Assembly: GCA_028599035.1 (NCBI GenBank)
Contig: JAQRMT010000022.1
Location: forward strand, 1-8,505
Origin: Gammaproteobacteria bacterium
Lineage (GTDB): Bacteria; Pseudomonadota; Gammaproteobacteria; PS1; Pseudothioglobaceae
Length of the DNA: 8,505 bases
Direction of reading: 5' to 3'
The translations under genes were made by a program, and so were the position numbers. Below the pieces are notes generated by a model. It saw only the letters and a program-made list of their open reading frames with translations, was not told the origin of the DNA and ran no database searches. This document shows positions 1 to 5,853 of the stretch, piece after piece (the first letter of the stretch is position 1; every line of letters begins with the position of its first letter).

Positions 1-41
1 TAATTACACTACCAGAATTATGGAGTAAATGTTTTAACGCT
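1..41. other. Short non-coding edge downstream of comM
   Basis: These bases follow the comM stop codon on the minus strand and run off the window. Apart from the stem-loop that reaches into the stop codon (listed separately), I see no gene start, no T-rich terminator and no repeat. Any downstream partner of comM lies outside the window. Confidence 0.5.
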
Positions 42-47
42 TTACTC
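23..47 (-). other. Stem-loop spanning the comM stop codon
   Basis: GAGTAAA at 23-29 and TTTACTC at 41-47 are perfect 7-base inverted repeats around an 11-base loop. On the minus strand the hairpin includes the comM stop codon. No T-run follows it, so it is not a convincing intrinsic terminator. It could be a 3'-end stabilising structure or chance in A/T-rich DNA. Confidence 0.3.
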
Positions 48-1550
48 GTCAAACCGCCGATATCCAATTGCCTCAATCAGATGAGGTTTGTCAACGATTG
101 TGCTATTTTCTAAATCGGCAATGGTTCTAGCAACTTTTAAAATGCGATGATAGGCACGAGCAGAAAGATTAAGCTTGTCAATAACACTGGAGAGCAGTTG
201 TTTGTCATCTTGAGTGAGGTTAGTGAGTTTTTCGATTTCATCAGAGGCGAGTTTGTCGTTAGATTTTCCTTGTCTTTGCAGTTGAGCATTATGGGCGCTA
301 ATAACTCTTGTTCTAATGGTTTCGCTATTTTCGGTGTTTTCTATGTTTTGGTTAAGCAAGATTTCTTTGGGTAAGGGTGGCACGGTCAAAACCATATCAA
401 TCCTATCTAAAAGTGGGCCTGAGATCTTGCTTTTGTATCGCTCAATTTGGTCGCTGGTGCAGTGGCATTTGGCTGTGCCGTCGCCATAGAAACCACAAGG
501 ACAGGGGTTCATTGCGCCGATGAGTTGAAAGTTGGCAGGGAAAGTGGTTTGTTGGGCGGCGCGAGATAGGTGGATTTTGCCATTTTCTAGGGGTTGGCGT
601 AGGACTTCTAAAACGCCTCTTGGGAATTCGGGTAATTCATCTAAAAATAAAACACCTTCATGGGCTAGCGAGATTTCACCTGGCTTTGGGTTGGATCCAC
701 CGCCAACTAAGGCGACGGCCGAAGATGAATGGTGCGGACTGCGAAATGAGCGGACTTTTAGCTGGGTTAAATCTAGGGGTTTGTTGGCAACTGAGTAAAT
801 CGAGGCACGCTCTAGAGCTTTATCGGTGCTGAGTGGTGGCATGATTGAGGGTAGGCGCTCTGCCAACATGGTTTTGCCTGAACCAGGTGGGCCGATTAAA
901 AGTAGATTATGCCCACCGCTGGCGGCAATTTCTAGGGCGCGTTTGGCGTGGTGTTGTCCTTTGACTTGGGAAAAATCATTGTTATAAATTGGTTGATTAT
1001 TAGACAAATCATGGGCTAATTTATCAATCTTGCCAATGCCTTGCAAAAAAGCACAGACTTTGAGTAAATGTGCGCATGGATAAATAATCGCCTCATTGAC
1101 TAAGGCGTATTGGTTTGAGTCTTGGCTTGGCAAAATAACGCAATGTTTGGCTTGACTGCTGGCAATAATGGCTGGGAGCAATCCTTCAGTTGCTCGAAGT
1201 GAGCCGTCTAGCCCCAACTCGCCATAAAATTCAAATGAGTTAATGTTAATACTGGGCTTGATTTGCTCAGATGCCAATAATAAACCAATGGCAATAGGTA
1301 AATCATACCTGCCACCGCTTTTGGGTAAATTTGCAGGGGCGAGGCTCACGGTAATTCGCCCTTTGGGGAATTTGAATTTTGAAGTCATAATGGCGCTACG
1401 AACACGGTCTTTGCTCTCACGCACTGCGCCCTCAGGCAAACCAACAATGGAAAACCCTGGTAAGCCGACCGAAATATGCACTTCAATCGTTACTAGCGGC
1501 GCATCAAGCCCTGTTGATGCACGGGTAAATAGTTTGCTCAGCTTACTCAA
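42..1550 (-). CDS. comM: ComM/YifB-family AAA+ ATPase (Mg-chelatase-like), branch-migration helicase
   Basis: This 502-residue protein matches the ComM/YifB family end to end. The N-terminal domain starts like E. coli ComM (TRASTGLDAP, VEVHIS-like, GLPGFSIVGLPE at about 9-40) and contains LAPANLPKSGGRYDLP at 70-85. The AAA+ module has Walker A GPPGSGKT at 220-227, Walker B LFLDE at 301-305, and LLDRID at 380-385 with a likely arginine finger or sensor. Four cysteines (C350, C352, C362, C364) form a CPC...CHC pair that could bind a metal. The C-terminal Mg-chelatase helical domain covers about 410-500 (LSARAYHRILKVARTIADL). Family knowledge: ComM is a hexameric helicase that promotes branch migration during natural transformation. 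The start is TTG at 1550. An in-frame stop at 1557-1559 leaves no upstream option, and GAGGAG lies 10 bases before the TTG. It overlaps tsaD by 8 bases, suggesting coupled translation. Family is certain; the transformation role is inferred from homologues. Confidence 0.95.
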   Translation of the reverse strand: MSKLSKLFTRASTGLDAPLVTIEVHISVGLPGFSIVGLPEGAVRESKDRVRSAIMTSKFKFPKGRITVSLAPANLPKSGGRYDLPIAIGLLLASEQIKPSININSFEFYGELGLDGSLRATEGLLPAIIASSQAKHCVILPSQDSNQYALVNEAIIYPCAHLLKVCAFLQGIGKIDKLAHDLSNNQPIYNNDFSQVKGQHHAKRALEIAASGGHNLLLIGPPGSGKTMLAERLPSIMPPLSTDKALERASIYSVANKPLDLTQLKVRSFRSPHHSSSAVALVGGGSNPKPGEISLAHEGVLFLDELPEFPRGVLEVLRQPLENGKIHLSRAAQQTTFPANFQLIGAMNPCPCGFYGDGTAKCHCTSDQIERYKSKISGPLLDRIDMVLTVPPLPKEILLNQNIENTENSETIRTRVISAHNAQLQRQGKSNDKLASDEIEKLTNLTQDDKQLLSSVIDKLNLSARAYHRILKVARTIADLENSTIVDKPHLIEAIGYRRFDE

Positions 1551-2562
1551 TTTGGCTTAACTCCTCTAAATTCCACCTAGGTTTTATATTGACTTCATGA
1601 TGGGTATCACGCTGCCCACGGCTTAGACGAAAATGCCCAACTAAGGCTATCATTGCACCATTATCGGTGCAAAATTCTTGCCTTGGATAAAAGACAGTTG
1701 CGCCCACTTTTTTACCCATGTGGTTTAATTCTTGGCGTAAAGATAGGTTTGCACTAACGCCGCCTGCTACGACTAGTGTAGTCCGCCCAGTTTGCGCTAA
1801 CGCTCTTCTGCATTTAATCATAAGTGTTTGCGTGGCAGCCACTTCAAAGGCTTTGGCAATGTCGGCTTTCTGTGTTGGATGTTTGATAAAGGTGTTGCGT
1901 GCAAAAGTTTTAAGCCCGCTAAAACTAAAATCCAACCCTGGTCTGTCTATCATCGGTCTGGGGAATTTAAAAACCCCTTCACCGCCTTGCTCGGCAAGTG
2001 TGGCCAATGCTGGGCCACCTGGATAACCTAGACCTAAAATTTTGGCAGTTTTGTCAAACGCTTCGCCCACAGCATCGTCTAAAGATTCGCCTAGGATTTT
2101 GTATTGACCAATGGCCTTAACATCAATCAGCATAGTGTGCCCACCTGAAACCAACAAAGCCACAAAGGGAAACTTGGGCTGACTTTGCTCCAAGAGCGGT
2201 GCGAGCAAGTGGCCCTCCATGTGGTGCACGCCTAGTGCAGGGATTTTAAGACTCCAAGCCAGGGCTTTTGCCACAGCACTGCCTACCAACAATGCCCCTG
2301 CCAAGCCTGGTCCAGCTGTATAAGCAATGGCATCAATGTCGATAAGTTTTATTTTAGCGTCTTTAAGCACGGCTTTGATCAGTGGCAAAACACGCCGAAT
2401 ATGGTCACGAGATGCCAATTCTGGCACCACACCGCCATACGCTTGGTGGATTTCAACTTGGGAGAATAATCGATGCGCAATCAGCCCATGTTGCTGTGAA
2501 TACAGCCCAATAGCTGTTTCGTCACACGAACTTTCTACACCTAGCGTGATAAATTTAGCCAT
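1543..2562 (-). CDS. tsaD: tRNA N6-adenosine threonylcarbamoyltransferase TsaD
   Basis: TsaD transfers the threonylcarbamoyl group of TC-AMP to A37 of ANN-decoding tRNAs, working with TsaB and TsaE in the cytoplasm; it is essential in many bacteria. The 339-residue product has the ASKHA-fold features of the family: GVESSCDETAIG near the N-terminus (8-19), metal-binding HHMEGH with H114 and H118, LLVSGGHT at 136-143, GEAFDKTAKILGLGYPGGP at 166-184, FSFSGLKT at 212-219, VAGGVSAN at 265-272, and CTDNGAM with metal ligand D300. Length is close to the 337 residues of E. coli TsaD. A longer reading from 2583 is possible, but the ATG at 2562 aligns with the family N-terminus and follows a G-rich stretch (GGGGG at 2566-2570) inside the end of lptB. 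It overlaps lptB by 8 bases (ATGGCTAA) and comM by 8 bases. TsaB and TsaE are not encoded in the window. Confidence 0.97.
   Translation of the reverse strand: MAKFITLGVESSCDETAIGLYSQQHGLIAHRLFSQVEIHQAYGGVVPELASRDHIRRVLPLIKAVLKDAKIKLIDIDAIAYTAGPGLAGALLVGSAVAKALAWSLKIPALGVHHMEGHLLAPLLEQSQPKFPFVALLVSGGHTMLIDVKAIGQYKILGESLDDAVGEAFDKTAKILGLGYPGGPALATLAEQGGEGVFKFPRPMIDRPGLDFSFSGLKTFARNTFIKHPTQKADIAKAFEVAATQTLMIKCRRALAQTGRTTLVVAGGVSANLSLRQELNHMGKKVGATVFYPRQEFCTDNGAMIALVGHFRLSRGQRDTHHEVNIKPRWNLEELSQIE
1561..1566 (-). promoter_or_regulatory. Ribosome binding site for the TTG start of comM
   Basis: On the minus strand GAGGAG lies inside the last codons of tsaD, 10 bases upstream of the TTG at 1550-1548. 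An in-frame TAA at 1559-1557 rules out a longer protein. The site therefore supports a rare TTG start rather than a missed ATG. Confidence 0.55.
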
Positions 2563-3283
2563 TATCCCCCAAGTAAACTTCACGCACTCTATCGTTATCT
2601 AGAATTTGCTCCTTACTGCCATCGGCAATAATCACGCCGTTGTGAAGCACATAAGAGTGATCGCAAGTATCCAGCATCTCACGGTAATTATGGTCGGTAA
2701 TTAACACGCCGATACCTTTGTCTTTTAAATGAAAAATAATCTGCTGTATGTCACCTACAGAAATCGGGTCAACCCCTGCAAAAGGTTCGTCTAATAGGAT
2801 AAATTTTGGATCCATTGCTAATGCTCTGGCGATTTCCACACGCCGTCTTTCGCCGCCAGATAGGCTTAACCCGTCAAGATGGCGAATATGTTCAATGTGA
2901 AACTCTGTCAATAGTACTTCTAGGCGATTTTTTCTGGCATTTTTATCTAAGTCGTTATTCAACTCCAAAACTGCCATAATATTATTTTCAACTGATAATT
3001 TTCTAAAAATAGAAGGCTCTTGAGGTAAATAACCCAGCCCCAATTTGGCGCGTTTGTGCATCGGTAGATGGTCAATTTTGTGGTTGTTTAAAACCACCTG
3101 GCCTGAATCAGCCCTAACCAACCCACAAGCAATATAGAAACAAGTAGTTTTCCCTGCCCCATTTGGTCCTAGTAATCCGACTATCTCACCACCTTGCACA
3201 AAAAAAGAAACATCCGAAACCACGCTCCTTTTTGAATAGGATTTGCTGACATTAGTAACATTAAGTGCGTATTGTGTGGACAT
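2555..3283 (-). CDS. lptB: LPS export ABC transporter ATP-binding protein LptB
   Basis: LptB is the cytoplasmic ATPase of the LptB2FGC complex, which extracts lipopolysaccharide from the inner membrane and drives it along the Lpt bridge to the outer membrane. The 242 residues match the 241-residue E. coli protein throughout: Walker A GPNGAGKT at 39-46, Q-loop in GYLPQEPSIFRKLSV (Q88), signature LSGGERRRVEIARAL at 141-155, Walker B FILLDE at 161-166 followed by PFAGVDPIS, H-loop ITDHNYRE with H198, and a VYLG C-terminus. These motifs separate LptB from the related LivG/LivF ATPases. In E. coli lptB follows lptC and lptA. Here neither precedes it; the gene is divergent from a bactofilin and is first in a run with tsaD and comM. 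The ATG at 3283 has no clear Shine-Dalgarno sequence, and I found only weak promoter matches for it. Confidence 0.96.
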   Translation of the reverse strand: MSTQYALNVTNVSKSYSKRSVVSDVSFFVQGGEIVGLLGPNGAGKTTCFYIACGLVRADSGQVVLNNHKIDHLPMHKRAKLGLGYLPQEPSIFRKLSVENNIMAVLELNNDLDKNARKNRLEVLLTEFHIEHIRHLDGLSLSGGERRRVEIARALAMDPKFILLDEPFAGVDPISVGDIQQIIFHLKDKGIGVLITDHNYREMLDTCDHSYVLHNGVIIADGSKEQILDNDRVREVYLGDNG

Positions 3284-3305
3284 AAATTAAAAACTTATCT
3301 ATAAT
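3277..3305 (+). promoter_or_regulatory. Sigma-70-type promoter for the bactofilin gene
   Basis: TGGACA at 3277-3282 (5 of 6 with TTGACA) is followed after exactly 17 bases by a perfect TATAAT at 3300-3305. Transcription would start near 3312, leaving a leader of only about 11 bases to the ATG at 3323 or 23 bases to the ATG at 3335. The -35 box covers the first bases of the divergent lptB gene, including two bases of its start codon. Confidence 0.65.
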
Positions 3306-3334
3306 CATTAATTTTATCATCAATGCTTAGCCCT

Positions 3335-3844
3335 ATGTTTAACACTAAAAAACCTGAAACCACAACACCTTCTATTACACCAACTATCTCCGCTACACCA
3401 AAGCCCGCACCTAGTGCAAGAGAAAATATCGATCAACAGCCTGTTGTTAATAGCCGACAAGAACCCAAAGGTAAGGCTGTTATTTCCAAAGGTTGTTTTA
3501 TTAAGGGCGAAATATCTGGCACTGAAGACATTGATATTTTTGGCCAAGTTGAGGGTGTTATATCACTAAAAAACAACATCATTAGTATTGAAAAATCAAG
3601 CAAAGTTAAGGCCAATATTGATGCCAATATTGTCAATATTACTGGCAATGTAGTTGGTAATATTAACGCCAATGAAAAAATTGTTATTCATGATGAGGGC
3701 AATGTAACTGGTGATATGAATGCACCGAGGATAATTCTCGAGGATGGATCTCACTTCAAGGGCAATGTTTCAATGACAGACAATAAAGTCAATGCCACGC
3801 CCATTAACAAAGACTCAAAAACTCCGACGAATAAACCAATTTAG
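3335..3844 (+). CDS. Bactofilin (polymer-forming cytoskeletal protein)
   Basis: The protein has a disordered Pro/Thr/Ser-rich N-terminal tail (about 45 residues), a central bactofilin domain and a short polar Lys/Thr/Pro-rich C-terminal tail. The central part, from about KAVISKGCFIKGEISG to HFKGNVSMTDN, repeats short Gly/Ile/Val/Asn strands (DIFGQVEGVI, NITGNVVGNINA, GNVTGDMNAP) as expected of the right-handed beta-helix that polymerises head to head without nucleotide. Family knowledge: bactofilins form membrane-associated filaments that organise cell shape, stalks, motility or peptidoglycan enzymes. I chose the ATG at 3335 because bactofilins often begin MF followed by a basic stretch (here MFNTKKP); the ATG at 3323 adds four residues (173 in all). 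Neither start has a clear ribosome binding site. No M23 peptidase or other usual partner is adjacent, so its local role is unknown. Its last 41 bases overlap the end of birA on the other strand. Confidence 0.88.
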   Translation: MFNTKKPETTTPSITPTISATPKPAPSARENIDQQPVVNSRQEPKGKAVISKGCFIKGEISGTEDIDIFGQVEGVISLKNNIISIEKSSKVKANIDANIVNITGNVVGNINANEKIVIHDEGNVTGDMNAPRIILEDGSHFKGNVSMTDNKVNATPINKDSKTPTNKPI

Positions 3845-4553
3845 CCCCATATTGAGTTTCAACCAACAATACGCCTTCGTTATTAACGCCGTAACACACA
3901 CCTGAAAAGATTTGCTTTTTATCATTGTATTGAACTCGCCTGCCTTGTAAATAATCTACACTCGCCCATTGTTGGGCAAAATAAGCAAAGCCATTGGTTT
4001 CAAAGATTTGGCAAAATTGCAAAATTTTATTAATTAAACCTGTCGTCAAGCTAAATTGATTAATGCGGTTTTGCCTGTTGATTAAACGCAAATTTGTCCA
4101 GGGTGTTTGACAACCTATATCCGCATCAACATTAATACCGATGCCCATTACCACAGATTGGGCTTGATTCCGTACGGCATTTTCGATCAAAATTCCAGCC
4201 AGTTTTTTGTCTTGATAATAGACATCATTAGGCCATTTGAGTTGCAAACCAGTAACACCATAATCTTTCAATACTTCAATCAATGCCAAACCTGCCACCA
4301 AACTCAAACCATTCAAATTCACATCAACCGAGAACACTCGGCGAATAGACAGCAATATACTACCTCCTTTTTTGCTTAACCATATTCGACTATGTTGCCC
4401 CTTGCCTTGTGTCTGTTCGGTTGCAATGCATACCTGTGTTTTTAGTGAAAAAGGTAATGACGATAAATAATCGTTGGTGTTGGGAACAGAGTCGAAAATA
4501 TGGCAGTCAACTTCGCCATATAGACGGGAGGCTAAACTAGAATAATTATCCAT
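3804..4553 (-). CDS. birA: Biotin--[acetyl-CoA-carboxylase] ligase, BirA-type without DNA-binding domain
   Basis: This enzyme makes biotinyl-5'-AMP and attaches biotin to a lysine of the biotin carboxyl carrier protein of acetyl-CoA carboxylase. Numbering from the ATG at 4553 (249 residues), the catalytic domain shows DSVPNTNDYL at 21-30 (the usual D-S-T-N region), the biotin-binding loop at 50-56, KWPNDVYY at 106-113, KKLAGILIE at 116-124 with K117 equivalent to E. coli K183, and GIGINVD at 137-143. The C-terminal SH3-like domain covers roughly 205-249. There is no N-terminal helix-turn-helix, so it should be an enzyme only, not the biotin-operon repressor. The loop reads GKGQHSR where GRGRxGR is usual, replacing the arginine equivalent to E. 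coli R118 with glutamine. An ATG at 4583 would add 10 residues; the shorter start is preferred because it overlaps dgkA by 22 rather than 52 bases and fits the domain boundary. Its 3' end overlaps that of the bactofilin. Confidence 0.9.
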   Translation of the reverse strand: MDNYSSLASRLYGEVDCHIFDSVPNTNDYLSSLPFSLKTQVCIATEQTQGKGQHSRIWLSKKGGSILLSIRRVFSVDVNLNGLSLVAGLALIEVLKDYGVTGLQLKWPNDVYYQDKKLAGILIENAVRNQAQSVVMGIGINVDADIGCQTPWTNLRLINRQNRINQFSLTTGLINKILQFCQIFETNGFAYFAQQWASVDYLQGRRVQYNDKKQIFSGVCYGVNNEGVLLVETQYGAKLVYSSEFLSLC

Positions 4554-4897
4554 ATCACCAATAGTAAAACCAAACAAAGCCATACTGCCGCAGAGCCCAT
4601 ATCCTTAGCTGCACCTGATAATATATGATATTCATCGCCAACTCTGTCCACCACTGATTCAATGGCAGAATTTAAAATCTCAACAATTAAAACCAAAAAT
4701 ACAGGCATAATTAATAGCACTTTCTCTACTGATGACTCCCCCAGCAAAAATGCCAAAGGTATTAAAATAATACTTAACCACACCTCTTGACGAAAAGCCG
4801 CCTCTGATTGATAGCAGGTTTTTAACCCTTGCATTGAAAACCCAAAAGCGGCAATAATTCGCTTGAACCCTGTGGCTTCATTTTTCATAATATCCAT
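4532..4897 (-). CDS. dgkA: Diacylglycerol kinase DgkA
   Basis: This small integral inner-membrane kinase phosphorylates diacylglycerol to phosphatidic acid, recycling the lipid released when membrane-derived glucans or LPS are modified. The 121 residues match E. coli DgkA (122). There is an amphipathic N-terminus (TGFKRIIAAFGFS), SEAAFRQE at 31-38, the catalytic block VEILNSAIESVVDRVGDEYH at 72-91 with the general base equivalent to E69 and the metal ligand equivalent to E76, then SGAAKDMGSAAV at 94-105. Three hydrophobic helices lie at about 40-53, 58-77 and 104-121. This is the E. coli-type trimeric kinase, not the soluble DgkB type. The start may be ATG 4897 or ATG 4888; the latter gives MKNEATGFKRI, nearer to E. 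coli MANNTTGFTRI, with GGA a few bases upstream. It overlaps the start of birA, suggesting cotranscription, and is divergent from truA. Confidence 0.95.
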   Translation of the reverse strand: MDIMKNEATGFKRIIAAFGFSMQGLKTCYQSEAAFRQEVWLSIILIPLAFLLGESSVEKVLLIMPVFLVLIVEILNSAIESVVDRVGDEYHILSGAAKDMGSAAVWLCLVLLLVIWIIILV

Positions 4898-4903
4898 TTA
4901 GCG

Positions 4904-4935
4904 TATAAAATAGTAATTTTTGATTTTACATTATA
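4904..4935. promoter_or_regulatory. Candidate divergent promoter elements between dgkA and truA
   Basis: For truA on the plus strand, TATAAA at 4904-4909 is preceded by TTTTCA at 4882-4887 (4 of 6) with a 16-base spacer, giving a leader of about 24 bases. For dgkA on the minus strand a perfect TATAAT reads at 4935-4930, but no credible -35 box lies 15-18 bases upstream of it. Both are pattern matches in a very A/T-rich 42-base gap, so chance is a real alternative. Confidence 0.35.
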
Positions 4936-4939
4936 CAAA

Positions 4940-5683
4940 GTGAAAATAGCATTAGGCGTTGAATATATGGGGGGCGATTTCCACGGCTGGCAATTACAGA
5001 AATCTGGCATTCGCACTGTGCAGCAAGTGGTCGAGCAAGCCTTATCAGCAGTTGCTAACCATCCTGTTCGGGTGTTTTGTTCCGGCAGGACAGATGCAGG
5101 CGTGCATGCTGTTGAACAAGTTATTCACTTTGAAACAACGGCGAATAGAGAGGACAAGGCTTGGCTGTTTGGGGGCAATGTTAATCTGCCCTGCGATGTT
5201 AATTTTGTCTGGGCAAAACGCATCAATGAGGATTTTCATGCACGCTTTAGTGCCACTGCTAGACAATATCATTACAAAATACACAACACCAAAGTCCGCT
5301 CTGCCATTATTGCCAAACACTCATTATGGGAGTCAAAAGCGCTGGATATAATCGCCATGCAGCAAGCGGGGGCAGTCTTGCTCGGCGAACACGATTTTTC
5401 CAGTTTCAGAGGCAGCCTTTGCCAGGCAAAATCCCCCATTAAAACCATTGAATTTATAACCATCAGCCAACAAGGCGATGATATTTTGCTAGACATAAAA
5501 GCCAATGCTTTTCTACATCACATGGTGCGTAATATTGTTGGCACTTTGCTCAAAATCGGAAAAAATGAACGCCCAGTACACTGGATGCAGGAAGTGCTAA
5601 ACGCCAAAGACAGAAAAAAAGCCGGCGCCACTGCTCCACCTCAAGGGCTATATTTTATCAAAGCCTTCTATCCTAATTTGTGA
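4940..5683 (+). CDS. truA: tRNA pseudouridine(38-40) synthase TruA
   Basis: TruA isomerises uridines 38, 39 and 40 in the anticodon arm of many tRNAs to pseudouridine; it acts as a dimer in the cytoplasm. The 247-residue product has the family landmarks: KIALGVEYMGGDFHGWQ at 2-18, GRTDAGVHA at 49-57 with catalytic D52 (E. coli D60), DFHARFSATARQYHY at 98-112 with the stacking tyrosine Y110, GEHDFSSFRG at 149-158, and ANAFLHHMVRNIVGTL at 188-203. It ends 15-20 residues earlier than the E. coli enzyme, whose tail is variable. The start is GTG at 4940, without a recognisable Shine-Dalgarno sequence; it begins at the conserved first strand, so no ATG upstream is needed. It stands alone on the plus strand, divergent from dgkA and convergent with the channel gene, and is followed by a hairpin terminator. 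Confidence 0.96.
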   Translation: MKIALGVEYMGGDFHGWQLQKSGIRTVQQVVEQALSAVANHPVRVFCSGRTDAGVHAVEQVIHFETTANREDKAWLFGGNVNLPCDVNFVWAKRINEDFHARFSATARQYHYKIHNTKVRSAIIAKHSLWESKALDIIAMQQAGAVLLGEHDFSSFRGSLCQAKSPIKTIEFITISQQGDDILLDIKANAFLHHMVRNIVGTLLKIGKNERPVHWMQEVLNAKDRKKAGATAPPQGLYFIKAFYPNL

Positions 5684-5724
5684 GGTCTTTGCATAGATAT
5701 GAACAATCATCAAAAATCCCTTAG

Positions 5725-5747
5725 CCACTTCATATTAGTGGTTTTTT
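5725..5747 (+). terminator. truA: Rho-independent terminator after truA
   Basis: CCACT at 5725-5729 and AGTGG at 5737-5741 form a stem around a 7-base loop, and a run of six T follows directly at 5742-5747. The stem can extend by two pairs (A-T and G-T). It begins 41 bases after the truA stop. In the opposite direction the A-run at 5712-5716 is separated from the stem, so it would serve the channel gene only weakly. Confidence 0.65.
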
Positions 5748-5779
5748 ATTCGCCTAGGATTTTATCTCACTGCAATTTT

Positions 5780-5842
5780 AGTTAGTATCCGCAGCAAAAA
5801 AGTTAATATTAACTTTTTCCAGATTAGTACTAACTTTTTCCC
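5780..5842. repeat. 21-base-period imperfect tandem repeat with a 22-base palindrome
   Basis: Units start at 5780, 5801 and 5822. Units two and three agree at 16 of 21 positions and share AACTTTTTCC; unit one shares only its first part (AGTTAGTAT). Within unit two, GTTAATATTAAC at 5802-5813 is flanked by A5 and T5, giving a perfect 22-base palindrome at 5797-5818. Unit three carries the 10-base palindrome TTAGTACTAA at 5824-5833. The palindrome plus T-run could act as a weak bidirectional terminator between convergent truA and the channel gene, or as a protein-binding array spaced two helical turns apart. The sequence does not decide between these. Confidence 0.5.
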
Positions 5843-5853
5843 TTAGCAATCGG

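Larger units (their letters stand above)
5684..5853. other. Intergenic region between convergent truA and channel gene
   Basis: This 170-base gap is the longest non-coding stretch in the window. It holds the truA terminator (5725-5747) and the palindromic 21-base-period repeat (5780-5842). A nine-base direct repeat TCCCTTAGC lies at 5717-5725 and 5839-5847, flanking both. Both neighbouring genes end here, so a promoter is not expected. I see no tRNA or other recognisable RNA gene. Confidence 0.6.

Noticed and set aside
532..832. Plus-strand ORFs of 88 and 70 codons inside comM
   Set aside because: They lie fully antisense to the strongly conserved AAA+ domain of ComM, and their composition (Trp/Arg-rich, no domain) is that of a shadow frame.
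2563..2583. ATG at 2583 as the tsaD start
   Set aside because: It adds seven residues (MKFTWGI) not expected in TsaD, while the ATG at 2562 follows a G-rich stretch and matches the family N-terminus.
3320..3672. Minus-strand ORFs of 75 and 79 codons opposite the bactofilin gene
   Set aside because: The plus-strand frame shows the repeating beta-helix pattern of a bactofilin and has a near-consensus promoter; the antisense frames show no domain.
5699..5785. A 28-codon plus-strand ORF (MNNHQKSLSHF...) downstream of truA
   Set aside because: It runs straight through the truA terminator hairpin, has no ribosome binding site at a useful distance, and resembles no small protein I recognise.
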